NCBI GenBank assembly: GCA_027073875.1
Contig: JALTEO010000395.1
Span: forward strand, 1-5,504
DNA: 5,504 nucleotides
From: Bacteroidales bacterium
Lineage (GTDB): Bacteria > Bacteroidota > Bacteroidia > Bacteroidales > JALTDM01
Reading direction: 5' to 3'
Shown: one piece after another, positions 1-5,417 of the stretch
How positions within the stretch are numbered: the first letter of the stretch is position 1
How the letters are laid out: each line of letters starts with the position of its first letter
Notes under the pieces: model-generated
Seen by the model: the letters and a program-made list of their open reading frames with translations, nothing else
Database searches by the model: none
What the model was told of the DNA's origin: nothing
Made by a program: the position numbers and the translations under genes

Positions 1-513
1 TTATTCTTTAATTTCTTCGCCGGCAGCTACTTTCTTAATCAATTCAAACAAATGAAATTCATCACCATCGGAGTATGATGTATGTTGCCAAACCACTTTA
101 CCGTTCTTATCCAATAACATAGAATGTGGCACATTAACAATATTCATTGCCCGCTTAAAATTAGAATTAGGATCACGCAAGACAATAAAATCGTTCCACC
201 CCTTACCATTTATTAAGGGTGCTACACGATTAGTACTCCTTTGGTCGTCAATAGACACAGCCACAACATCAAAATCAACTTCGTCTTTCCAATCTTCAAT
301 ATTTTCGTTGACGGCATCCAATTCTTTCATACACGGCACACACCAAGTTGCCCAAAAGCTCAGAAAAACGGGCTTTCCCATATGATTTAAGCTATCGGTA
401 TTAAACACCTTACCATCAAGCGTTTTTACTTCCACACTCGGAATTTTTTCTTGTGCCAATATAGTTCCTATTGAAAAAATTAGCACGAAAATTGTAGCAA
501 CTATCTTATTCAT
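1..513 (-). CDS. Secreted TlpA/ResA-like thioredoxin-fold disulfide reductase
   Basis: This is a complete 170-residue protein whose stop codon is the first three bases of the window. Residues 1-20 form a signal peptide: basic start MNK, a hydrophobic run, and a likely cut after ILA before Q21. It could also be processed in the inner membrane, but no lipobox cysteine is seen. The rest is one thioredoxin-like domain of the TlpA/AhpC-TSA type: strand 'PVFLSFWATWC', redox motif W57-C58-V59-P60-C61, the 'VVAVSIDD' strand near 83-90, the cis-proline in 'NVPHS' (P129), and the closing strand 'LLDKNGKVVWQH'. Family members in the periplasm reduce disulfides in partner proteins or in cytochrome c maturation. 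The substrate here cannot be read from the sequence. The next gene is transcribed away from it across a 48-bp gap, so it is not obviously in an operon within the window. The start codon fits the signal peptide. The family call is firm; the precise role is open. Confidence 0.93.
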   Translation of the reverse strand: MNKIVATIFVLIFSIGTILAQEKIPSVEVKTLDGKVFNTDSLNHMGKPVFLSFWATWCVPCMKELDAVNENIEDWKDEVDFDVVAVSIDDQRSTNRVAPLINGKGWNDFIVLRDPNSNFKRAMNIVNVPHSMLLDKNGKVVWQHTSYSDGDEFHLFELIKKVAAGEEIKE

Positions 514-530
514 GATTCAAAAATTTAATT

Positions 531-538
531 TAGATTTG
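531..538 (+). promoter_or_regulatory. Candidate Bacteroidota -7 promoter element (TAGATTTG)
   Basis: TAGATTTG matches the Bacteroidota primary sigma factor -7 consensus TAnnTTTG exactly. It ends 23 bases before the start codon of the repeat protein, giving a predicted leader of roughly 15-20 bases. No TTG lies at the usual spacing upstream (nearest about 36 bases away), so the -33 element is absent or weak. The leader is A-rich and lacks a Shine-Dalgarno sequence, which is normal in this phylum. Confidence 0.55.
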
Positions 539-561
539 TAAAAGTATTAAACATTTTAAAA

Positions 562-897
562 ATGAAACAATTTTATTTTCTACTATTACTCTACATCCTC
601 GGATATAGCAATATTCGTGCCCAAGCAGTTTATTCCGTAAAATATGATTATCAAGCAGATATCAAGGTTTATGTCGTGGACTACGAGTATCAGGCAGATT
701 TAAAAGTTTACAAAACCGATTACAAATATCAAGCCGACAAAGACGGATTATGGTATTTTACCGATTACGATTATCAGGCAGATAAGAAAATTTATTTTAC
801 CGACTATGCGTATCAAGCCGACTTAAAAATCTATTTTGTGGATTACGAATACCAAGCCGGATGGAATGATAAATCAAAACAATACCTACTACATTAG
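562..897 (+). CDS. Secreted DYxYQAD-repeat protein (DUF6150-like), function unknown
   Basis: This is a complete 111-residue protein. Residues 1-20 are a signal peptide (MKQF, a leucine-rich core, cut near IRA-Q21), so it is exported. The mature part is almost only repeats: six units of about 13 residues with consensus K-(I/V)-Y-(F/V)-x-D-Y-x-Y-Q-A-D, at roughly 23-33, 34-46, 47-59, 60-74, 75-87 and 88-100. Unit 4 carries a two-residue insertion around 'DGLWYF', and unit 6 ends QAG instead of QAD. A short tail, 'WNDKSKQYLLH', closes it. The alternating tyrosine and hydrophobic pattern suggests short beta strands stacked or arranged as a small beta-solenoid or propeller-like fold; this is inference. 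I recognise the pattern from memory as the Bacteroidota family called DUF6150, which has no known function. The gene diverges from the TlpA-like gene. Family placement is fairly sure; no role can be assigned. Confidence 0.85.
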   Translation: MKQFYFLLLLYILGYSNIRAQAVYSVKYDYQADIKVYVVDYEYQADLKVYKTDYKYQADKDGLWYFTDYDYQADKKIYFTDYAYQADLKIYFVDYEYQAGWNDKSKQYLLH

Positions 898-900
898 TTA

Positions 901-950
901 GTTGAAAGTTCTTAAAGTTAAAAGTTGAAAGTAAAAAGTTCTTAAAGTGG
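901..950 (+). repeat. AAAGTT-type low-complexity direct repeats
   Basis: The stretch just after the DUF6150-like gene is built from AAAGTT words. A 14-base unit, AAAGTTCTTAAAGT, occurs twice (905-918 and 935-948, 30 bases apart), and GTTGAAAGT occurs at 901-909 and 924-932. A further relative lies at 1226-1241: AAGTTAAAAGTGGAAA matches 915-930 at 15 of 16 bases. No coding capacity or clear hairpin is seen. Such repeats are common between genes in Bacteroidota and look like slippage or multicopy intergenic sequence. Confidence 0.7.
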
Positions 951-1010
951 AAAGCAATCAAGGTATGATAGTTAAGCAGCTAATTGTTAATTAATTATAT
1001 CCCACATAAC

Positions 1011-1047
1011 AAACACACCCCTTAATCCCCTCTTAATAGAGGGGAAA
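1011..1047 (-). repeat. GC-rich palindromic repeat element, copy A (inverted)
   Basis: The core is a perfect hairpin, CCCCTCT (1027-1033), loop TAAT, AGAGGGG (1038-1044), preceded by a second C-run ACCCCTTAAT. Read on the minus strand the whole unit is TTTCCCC, hairpin, GGGGATTAAGGGG, TGTGTTT, which aligns with copy B on the plus strand. No T-run follows the hairpin in either direction, so it does not look like a canonical intrinsic terminator. It is REP-like: G-runs stand out sharply from the AT-rich surroundings. Confidence 0.75.
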
Positions 1048-1069
1048 TGAGAGCTAAGAAAAAGAAAGA

Positions 1070-1222
1070 ATGATAAAATTAGAAAATAAAAACGCTCCTG
1101 TTTTCCCCCTTAATAAAGGGGGTAAGGGGGTTGTTTACAAAATAGCACAAGAATTAGGCATTTACTTTGTAAAAATAGAAACCAGTGAAGGCATAGTGGT
1201 AAAGAAGTTTGTAAAACAATAA
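1070..1222 (+). pseudogene. Remnant of a T9SS cargo gene: C-terminal sorting-domain end
   Basis: A 50-codon ORF starts at ATG 1070; the next in-frame stop upstream is TAA at 1055-1057. Its last 22 residues, 'LGIYFVKIETSEGIVVKKFV' plus KQ, have the hallmark of the type IX secretion C-terminal sorting domain (type A): a G-(I/V)-Y-(F/I)-V-K-I strand, a turn with a glycine, then a lysine-rich strand ending VKKFVKQ just before the stop. In intact T9SS cargo this region closes a domain of about 70-80 residues on a protein with a signal peptide. Here there is no signal peptide or passenger, and the upstream part (residues 11-22, 'VFPLNKGGKGVV') is merely the translation of palindromic element copy B. 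I read it as the 3' end of a lost cargo gene, joined to or invaded by the repeat. Translation of the fragment is possible but unproven. The motif match is strong; calling it a pseudogene is inference. Confidence 0.65.
1102..1136 (+). repeat. GC-rich palindromic repeat element, copy B
   Basis: The unit reads TTT, then hairpin CCCCCTT (1105-1111), loop AATA, AAGGGGG (1116-1122), then TAAGGGGG (1123-1130) and TTGTTT. The left arm CCCCCTTA (1105-1112) is exactly complementary both to the near arm and, over 8 bases, to TAAGGGGG, so two mutually exclusive hairpins are possible. It aligns with the reverse complement of copy A over about 35 bases with a 2-base gap, and the two copies form an inverted pair about 54 bases apart. 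It lies inside the reading frame of the sorting-domain remnant. Confidence 0.75.
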
Positions 1223-1291
1223 ATTAAGTTAAAAGTGGAAATTGATAACGGTACAGTAATTAAATTAGTAATGAATTATTTAAACTTATGA
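1223..1291 (+). pseudogene. Possible second sorting-domain tail, running into the anmK start
   Basis: Directly after the stop of the sorting-domain remnant and in the same frame, 22 codons read 'IKLKVEIDNGTVIKLVMNYL' then NL and stop. The core 'KVEIDNGTVIKLV' resembles another T9SS sorting-domain end (compare 'KIETSEGIVVKKFV'). It has no start codon of its own at its beginning. The TGA stop overlaps the anmK ATG as ATGA. Its first bases also belong to the AAGTTAAAAGT repeat family, so part of the resemblance may be chance. Confidence 0.3.
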
Positions 1292-2346
1292 TCACCTACC
1301 AAGTTATCGGTCTGATGTCCGGCACCTCGCTCGACGGGTTGGATATTGCGTATTGTCGTTTTTCCCATACCGGTGGCAATTGGCAATTTGCAATAGAAAC
1401 GGCTGAAACAATTGCTTATCCGCTACCATTAGCTGAAAAACTCAAAGGAGCAACATCGTTAGAGGAAAAAGAATTGCACCACCTTGATATTGAATTAGGC
1501 GATTTTTTTGGACGGCAAGTCAACCAATTTATCAGCCGGCACAAATTTTCCGTTGATTTTATTGCCTCTCACGGACATACGGTATTTCACCAGCCGGAAA
1601 AACGGTTTAACCTTCAAATCGGGAATCCGCAAGTTTTATCAAAAATAACAGGTTTGCCTGTAGTAGCGGACTTCCGCACACGCAATATTATGGCAGGCGG
1701 ACAGGGAGCACCGTTAGTTCCCATTGGCGATAAATTGCTTTTCAACGAATACAACTATTGCATCAACCTTGGCGGTTTTTCCAATATCTCTTACGACAAT
1801 AAAACAGGAAAACGGATTGCCTTTGATATTTGTCCCGTAAATATTGTGTTAAACCAACTGGCAAAAGAAACGGGAAAAGACTATGATATTAACGGTGAAA
1901 CCGGCAAACAAGGAAAAATCCATCAGCCGCTGTTAGATGAACTGAACGCCATAAGCTACTACAGCCAATCTGCACCGAAATCCCTTGGGTCAGAATGGTT
2001 AGAGAAAAATTTCTTGCCGGTATTAAGCAAATATAACTTGTCCGTAACCGACCAATTACGAACCGTTTACGAGCACATTGTTTTTCAAATAAAAAAAATA
2101 TTAGATCCATTGCTCACAGGGAAAATACTGTTCACCGGTGGCGGTGCCCATAATACATTTTTAACGGAATTGCTGCGTAAAAATCTGAAACAAACAGTTG
2201 TCCTGCCCGACAAGCAAATCATTGACTACAAAGAAGCCCTGATTTTTGCATTCCTCGGTGTTTTGCGAAAAGAAAATATTCCTAACTGCCTGTCATCATA
2301 CACCGGTGCACCTGAAGATATGGTATGCGGGGAATGGTTTGAATAA
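1288..2346 (+). CDS. anmK: Anhydro-N-acetylmuramic acid kinase
   Basis: AnmK cleaves the 1,6-anhydro bond of anhydro-MurNAc and phosphorylates it with ATP to give MurNAc-6-phosphate, feeding recycled peptidoglycan sugar back into the cytoplasm. The 352-residue protein is full length for the family (E. coli about 369). Visible motifs, in order, are the ATP-binding loop 'GLMSGTSLDGLD' (8-19), 'SHGHTVFHQP' (94-103), 'DFRTRNIMAGGQGAPLVP' (128-145), 'INLGGFSNIS' (159-168), 'AFDICPVNIVLN' (178-189), 'SLGSEWL' (232-238), 'LFTGGGAHNTFL' (281-292) and 'IDYKEALIFAFLG' (312-324). D180 probably matches the catalytic aspartate. The usual DTGPxN reads DICPVN here, which I believe is a Bacteroidota variant. 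The start is set by the motif spacing and sits in an ATGA overlap with a decayed frame upstream. No signal peptide is present and no clear promoter is seen. No MurQ/NagK-type neighbour appears in the window. Confidence 0.96.
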   Translation: MITYQVIGLMSGTSLDGLDIAYCRFSHTGGNWQFAIETAETIAYPLPLAEKLKGATSLEEKELHHLDIELGDFFGRQVNQFISRHKFSVDFIASHGHTVFHQPEKRFNLQIGNPQVLSKITGLPVVADFRTRNIMAGGQGAPLVPIGDKLLFNEYNYCINLGGFSNISYDNKTGKRIAFDICPVNIVLNQLAKETGKDYDINGETGKQGKIHQPLLDELNAISYYSQSAPKSLGSEWLEKNFLPVLSKYNLSVTDQLRTVYEHIVFQIKKILDPLLTGKILFTGGGAHNTFLTELLRKNLKQTVVLPDKQIIDYKEALIFAFLGVLRKENIPNCLSSYTGAPEDMVCGEWFE

Positions 2347-2365
2347 AGTAGGATAATTCTATATC

Positions 2366-2474
2366 AAGACCTTTGCAAAACTTCTGGATTTGTCATTCCG
2401 AAATTGCCTGTCCTCTAAATCCTTTTCTGGATTTCAGAATCTTTTTTAGATGCTGAAACATATTCAGCATGATG
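2366..2474. repeat. Decayed palindromic intergenic repeat, possible mobile-element remnant
   Basis: The gap between convergent anmK and folP has no gene. It contains a hairpin AAATCC (2417-2422), loop TTTTCT, GGATTT (2429-2434), and a perfect 8-bp hairpin ATGCTGAA (2450-2457), loop ACATA, TTCAGCAT (2463-2470). The TGTCATTCCG ... ATGCTGAAACA ... TTCAGCATGATG pattern is a type of intergenic repeat I recall from many bacterial genomes. The left flank, AAGACCTTTGCAAAACTT (2366-2383), resembles from memory the ends of some Bacteroidota insertion sequences, but no matching inverted end is seen. A T6 run (2442-2447) lies 7 bases after the first hairpin, so it could also help end anmK transcription. 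Up to 2550 the sequence shows no further feature. Confidence 0.55.
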
Positions 2475-2552
2475 TGCTTCTTCTTGGAAAATTTTCCCAT
2501 TGGTTTGAGCAATGATGCACATTAATGCCAAGGGCACCCACATCTTTGGGAT

Positions 2553-2577
2553 AATTATACATTGTAAATTATACATT
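2553..2577. repeat. Tandem AATTATACATT direct repeat
   Basis: AATTATACATT occurs exactly twice, at 2553-2563 and 2567-2577, with a 14-base period. It sits immediately downstream of the folP stop codon. It is AT-rich and noncoding; I see no function. Confidence 0.65.
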
Positions 2578-2589
2578 ATATAAAGAATC

Positions 2590-3444
2590 CTATGCCTTAA
2601 TACCCTTCACAATACGCACTACCTGTACAGCTTCTTTCACATCGTGGACACGCAGAATATTGGCACCTTTTAAAAGTGCTGCCGTATTCAGGGCAATGGT
2701 TCCGGTGAGTGCTTCATCGGGCGTAATATTCAGAAGCTTAAAAATCATTGATTTACGCGAAACACCCACAAGCAATGGCAATTCAAAGACTTTAAAATCA
2801 TCAAGTTCCGTCATCAGTTGATAATTGTGTGCAAGTGTTTTACCAAAGCCAAAGCCCGGGTCAATAATAATGTCGTTCACACCAATTCGTTTCAGTTCGG
2901 CTGTTTTTTTGGCAAAATAGCGAACGATATCTTGTGTAACACTTTTATATTCAGGGTTTTCTTGCATTGTTTGTGGTGTGCCCTGCATATGCATTATGAC
3001 ATAAGGAACATTCAATTTGGCAACTGTTTCAAACATCTCAGCATCCATTTCGCCGGCAGAAATATCATTAATCATCCCGATACCATATTCTTCTACCGCC
3101 CGTTTGGCAATAGCAGCACGAAACGAATCTAACGAAAAACATATTTGCGGTACATAGCTTTTAATAAACGGTAATACTTTTTGTAATCGCTCCCACTCTG
3201 TCGTTTCGTCCAGCATCTCCGCTTTCGGACGCGATGACATCGCACCAATATCTATAATATCAGCTCCTTCCGATATCATTGCTTCAACCCGTTCACGGAT
3301 TTTTGTTTCCGAAAAATAACGATTCCCGTCGTAAAACGAATCGGGTGTAACATTTAAAATGCCCATTATTCTTGGCGTTGACAAATTCATCAGTTGTCCG
3401 TTGCAGTTCAAAAATTTTGGTTTCGACAAAAAGTTATTTTCCAT
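2590..3444 (-). CDS. folP: Dihydropteroate synthase
   Basis: FolP condenses 6-hydroxymethyl-dihydropterin diphosphate with p-aminobenzoate to dihydropteroate in cytoplasmic folate synthesis; it is the sulfonamide target. The 284-residue TIM-barrel protein is full length. Motifs are 'IMGILNVTPDSF' (26-37, first signature), 'GADIIDIGAMSSRP' (60-73), 'SLDSFRA' (104-110), 'MINDISAG' (124-131), 'VIMHMQGTPQTM' (149-160), 'DIIIDPGFGFGKT' (191-203), 'GVSRKSMI' (227-234), 'LTGTIALNTAAL' (246-257) and 'RVHDVKEA' (265-272). The frame stays open upstream to an ATG at 3657, but those 71 codons run antisense into the heptose kinase gene and look nothing like the family. I therefore chose the internal ATG giving MENNFLSKPK, after which 'FLNCNGQLMNLSTPRIMGIL' matches the family's normal N-terminus. 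The gene diverges from hldA across 66 bp. No unusual active-site residue is seen. Confidence 0.96.
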   Translation of the reverse strand: MENNFLSKPKFLNCNGQLMNLSTPRIMGILNVTPDSFYDGNRYFSETKIRERVEAMISEGADIIDIGAMSSRPKAEMLDETTEWERLQKVLPFIKSYVPQICFSLDSFRAAIAKRAVEEYGIGMINDISAGEMDAEMFETVAKLNVPYVIMHMQGTPQTMQENPEYKSVTQDIVRYFAKKTAELKRIGVNDIIIDPGFGFGKTLAHNYQLMTELDDFKVFELPLLVGVSRKSMIFKLLNITPDEALTGTIALNTAALLKGANILRVHDVKEAVQVVRIVKGIKA

Positions 3445-3454
3445 TCCCGTAAAA

Positions 3455-3496
3455 TTTGACAACAAAATTGAGAAAAAATCCGTTACATTTGTCAAA
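3455..3496. promoter_or_regulatory. Inverted repeat TTTGACAA/TTGTCAAA in the folP-hldA divergent region
   Basis: TTTGACAA (3455-3462) and its exact reverse complement TTGTCAAA (3489-3496) face each other across 26 bases in a 66-bp divergent gap. On the minus strand the right arm supplies TTG, followed 22 bases later by CAATTTTG (3470-3463), one mismatch from TAnnTTTG, making a plausible folP promoter with a short leader. On the plus strand the left arm lies 25 bases before the hldA -7 motif, slightly beyond the usual spacing. The arms may be paired -33 elements or an operator; the sequence cannot separate these. Confidence 0.4.
3484..3491 (+). promoter_or_regulatory. Candidate Bacteroidota -7 promoter element (TACATTTG) for hldA
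   Basis: TACATTTG is an exact TAnnTTTG match ending 19 bases before the hldA ATG, nearly the same placement as the motif before the DUF6150-like gene. The nearest upstream TTG triplets lie 13 and 25 bases away, so the -33 box is not ideal. The leader that follows, AAAATAAAATAAAACG, is A-rich with no Shine-Dalgarno sequence. Confidence 0.55.
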
Positions 3497-3510
3497 AATA
3501 AAATAAAACG

Positions 3511-4506
3511 ATGAACCGACACGAAGTAAACCGTGCTTTTGATGCTTTTAACCAAATGAATATCATCGTCATTGGCGATGTGATGATTGATGCATATGTG
3601 TGGGGAAAAGTTTCCAGAATATCTCCAGAAGCACCTGTTCCCATTATCAATATCCATAAAAAGGAATACCGCTTAGGTGGTGCGGCTAATGTTGCACTTA
3701 ACCTGAAACAACTTGGAGCAACACCTATTATCTGCGGTGTAACCGGAAATGACCCCGAAGGACAAATTTTTTCAGATTTACTCACCAAACGGGAAATGAT
3801 AAACGACGGAATAGTTATAGAACCGCAAAGACCAACAACCATCAAAACCCGTGTACTTGGTTCTAATCAGCAGTTACTGCGAATTGATGAAGAAATTATA
3901 AATCCCATCGCACAGGAAACGGCGGATAACCTTATTCAAAAAATTAAACAAATCATTGAAAATAAGAAAATTAACGGCATTATCTTTGAGGACTACGATA
4001 AAGGACTACTGGATAAAGATACAATTGAAAACATTGTCGCTATTGCACAAAAAAACAATATCATTACGACAGTTGATCCTAAAAAACAGAACTTTTTCAA
4101 CTATAAAGGTATATCCGTTTTTAAACCCAACCTCAAAGAATTAAACGATGCTTTAAAAGTAGAATTAAGCGGAACAGACTTTGAGCAAATCCACACAACA
4201 GCACAATCGTTTTGTGAAAAACAAGACATTGATAGTTTGGTAGTTACGCTATCAGAGCACGGTATTTTGGTTTCAGAAAAAAATAAGTTTACGGTTATCC
4301 CTGCCGAGAAACGCGACATTACCGATGTTTCGGGTGCCGGCGATACAGTCATTAGTGTCATAACACTCTGCAAAGCATTTGGCTTATCTATCAATGAGGC
4401 AGCACGACTTGCTAATCTTGCCGGTGGACTGGTTTGCGAAAAAGTGGGCGTAGTGCCTATTGACCGTAACCGGTTATTGGACGAAGCATTGGCAGTGTTT
4501 TCTTAA
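3511..4506 (+). CDS. hldA: D-glycero-beta-D-manno-heptose-7-phosphate kinase (single-domain, HldE N-terminal type)
   Basis: It phosphorylates D-glycero-D-manno-heptose 7-phosphate at C1, a cytoplasmic step toward ADP-heptose for the LPS inner core. The 331-residue PfkB/ribokinase-fold protein matches the N-terminal half of bifunctional HldE (RfaE): 'VIGDVMIDAYVWGKVSRISP' (20-39) then EAPVP, PfkB signature 1 'RLGGAANVALNLKQLGA' (54-70), 'TTIKTRVLGSNQQLLRIDEE' (109-128), 'EDYDKGLL' (160-167), 'VDPKKQNFFNYKG' (188-200), 'FKPNLKEL' (204-211), and signature 2 'DVSGAGDT' (272-279) with catalytic D278. It ends soon after the kinase domain, so the adenylyltransferase half (HldE C-terminal, RfaE2) must be encoded elsewhere if the pathway is complete. 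The start is supported by the family N-terminus and the TACATTTG motif just upstream. It diverges from folP. A different PfkB sugar kinase is possible but the 'SRISPEAPVP' motif argues for heptose. Confidence 0.92.
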   Translation: MNRHEVNRAFDAFNQMNIIVIGDVMIDAYVWGKVSRISPEAPVPIINIHKKEYRLGGAANVALNLKQLGATPIICGVTGNDPEGQIFSDLLTKREMINDGIVIEPQRPTTIKTRVLGSNQQLLRIDEEIINPIAQETADNLIQKIKQIIENKKINGIIFEDYDKGLLDKDTIENIVAIAQKNNIITTVDPKKQNFFNYKGISVFKPNLKELNDALKVELSGTDFEQIHTTAQSFCEKQDIDSLVVTLSEHGILVSEKNKFTVIPAEKRDITDVSGAGDTVISVITLCKAFGLSINEAARLANLAGGLVCEKVGVVPIDRNRLLDEALAVFS

Positions 4507-4534
4507 TTCGGAAAGTTTATAGAATTTTTCAAGT

Positions 4535-4550
4535 TAGAATATATGTTCTA
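4535..4550. terminator. Weak hairpin in the hldA-aminotransferase convergent gap
   Basis: The 46-bp gap between the converging stop codons holds TAGAA (4535-4539) and TTCTA (4546-4550) around a 6-base centre, a 5-bp AT-rich stem that a T-G wobble extends to 6. There is no following T-run, so it is at best a poor bidirectional terminator. It is the only secondary structure I see there. Confidence 0.2.
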
Positions 4551-4552
4551 CT

Positions 4553-5416
4553 CTACGCATTTTCATTTTGCAAACTCTGATTCAATTTTTCACTCAAAAT
4601 AGTTGCTGTCTTTTTAAAAAACCGGAAATCTTTATAGGCGGAAACCCACCGGATACCACTCACGCTATTGGTTAGGAAAATCTCATCAAATGAACCGATT
4701 TCGCTCTCGCGGATAGCAACTTCATCATAGACCACAAAATTATTATCTAACGCTATTTCAATCACTTTTTGTCGCATAATACCACTCACAATTCCCGTAT
4801 CTAATGATGGTGTAAACAAAAAATTGTCGCGAACAAAAAAGACATTGCTCGAAGTAGCTTCCATTATTTCGTTTTTAGGATTCAGTAATAACGCATCGTC
4901 CCAGCCGGATTGCTGTGCCTGTAATGCTGCTGCAATATAGATTTGTGCGTTTCCTGACTTAAATCCTGAAAATGGCGTAGCAACTTTTGGGAAATCCTGA
5001 AAAAGTCCAATAGTCAATCCTTTGTTATTAAGCAAATAACTATTTTCGTTTAAAGGAGTAGTTTCAATCAAATACGATACGGAATTAGTTTTTGGAAAAT
5101 ATTTCCCACCGGCATTTCTAAACACAGTAAAACGGATAACTGCACTTTTGAAAAACTTGTTAACTCGCAACAGATGCTGAATTTCCTTAATAATAAATGT
5201 TTCGGAAAAAGATATGGGAATCGTCATTCCCAAAAGTTTCATTGCTTCCAGTAACCTGTCGAAATGCTGTGTAAAGAAAGGTATTTCCTGTCCAAATGCT
5301 CTAAAACTCTCAAACACACTATCGCCATAACGAAATGCTCTATTTTCCGCTGTAAACAACGGCTGTGAACTGTCAACAATTTTTCCGTTTATATTCAAAA
5401 AAATTCGCTGAGCCAT
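4553..5416 (-). CDS. Class IV PLP-dependent aminotransferase (PabC/DAAT/BCAT fold)
   Basis: The 287-residue protein has the class IV aminotransferase fold and a length near PabC (269), D-amino-acid aminotransferase (about 283) and IlvE (309). Visible features are the N-terminal 'NINGKIV' strand, 'FRYGDSVFESFRAF' (28-41), 'HFDRLLEAMKLLGM' (51-64), 'IRFTVFRNAGGKYF' (94-107), the PLP-binding lysine in 'GFKSGNAQIYIAA' (K153), 'WDDALLLNPKNEIMEATSSN' (172-191) with E186 expected to contact the pyridine nitrogen, 'GIVSGIMRQKVIEIA' (208-222) and 'DEIFLTNSVSGIRWV' (244-258). The fold is certain but the substrate is not: 4-amino-4-deoxychorismate lyase (PabC, p-aminobenzoate synthesis) is my preferred guess, as such proteins are common in Bacteroidota and folP lies about 1.1 kb away, though not in one operon. 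Its ATG follows the stop of an upstream minus-strand gene by one base (TAATATG), which points to an operon and translational coupling. Confidence 0.92.
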   Translation of the reverse strand: MAQRIFLNINGKIVDSSQPLFTAENRAFRYGDSVFESFRAFGQEIPFFTQHFDRLLEAMKLLGMTIPISFSETFIIKEIQHLLRVNKFFKSAVIRFTVFRNAGGKYFPKTNSVSYLIETTPLNENSYLLNNKGLTIGLFQDFPKVATPFSGFKSGNAQIYIAAALQAQQSGWDDALLLNPKNEIMEATSSNVFFVRDNFLFTPSLDTGIVSGIMRQKVIEIALDNNFVVYDEVAIRESEIGSFDEIFLTNSVSGIRWVSAYKDFRFFKKTATILSEKLNQSLQNENA

Positions 5417-5417
5417 A

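Noticed and set aside
901..950. Short direct repeats as a possible CRISPR array
   Set aside because: Units are only 14 bases, with about 16 bases between them and low-complexity AAAGTT content; there is no regular spacer structure and no cas gene.
1027..1044. Hairpin as an intrinsic terminator for the DUF6150-like gene
   Set aside because: The stem is strong but no T-run follows it on either strand, and a related element recurs at 1102-1136, so a repeat explains it better.
1889..2110. Minus-strand ORF inside anmK (and similar ORFs inside folP, hldA and near 3492-3845)
   Set aside because: They are antisense or alternate-frame shadows of strongly supported genes, with no recognisable domains.
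2393..2500. 35-codon minus-strand ORF in the anmK-folP gap
   Set aside because: It is read straight through the palindromic repeat, is rich in lysine as expected from A-rich repeat DNA, and has no recognisable domain.
3445..3657. N-terminal extension of folP to an ATG at 3657
   Set aside because: The extra 71 codons overlap hldA antisense, have no family similarity, and span the shared promoter gap; the internal ATG at 3444 gives a normal dihydropteroate synthase N-terminus.
2590..5416. A folate gene cluster (folP plus aminotransferase)
   Set aside because: hldA lies between them on the opposite strand, so they cannot be one transcript, and the aminotransferase substrate is not settled by sequence.
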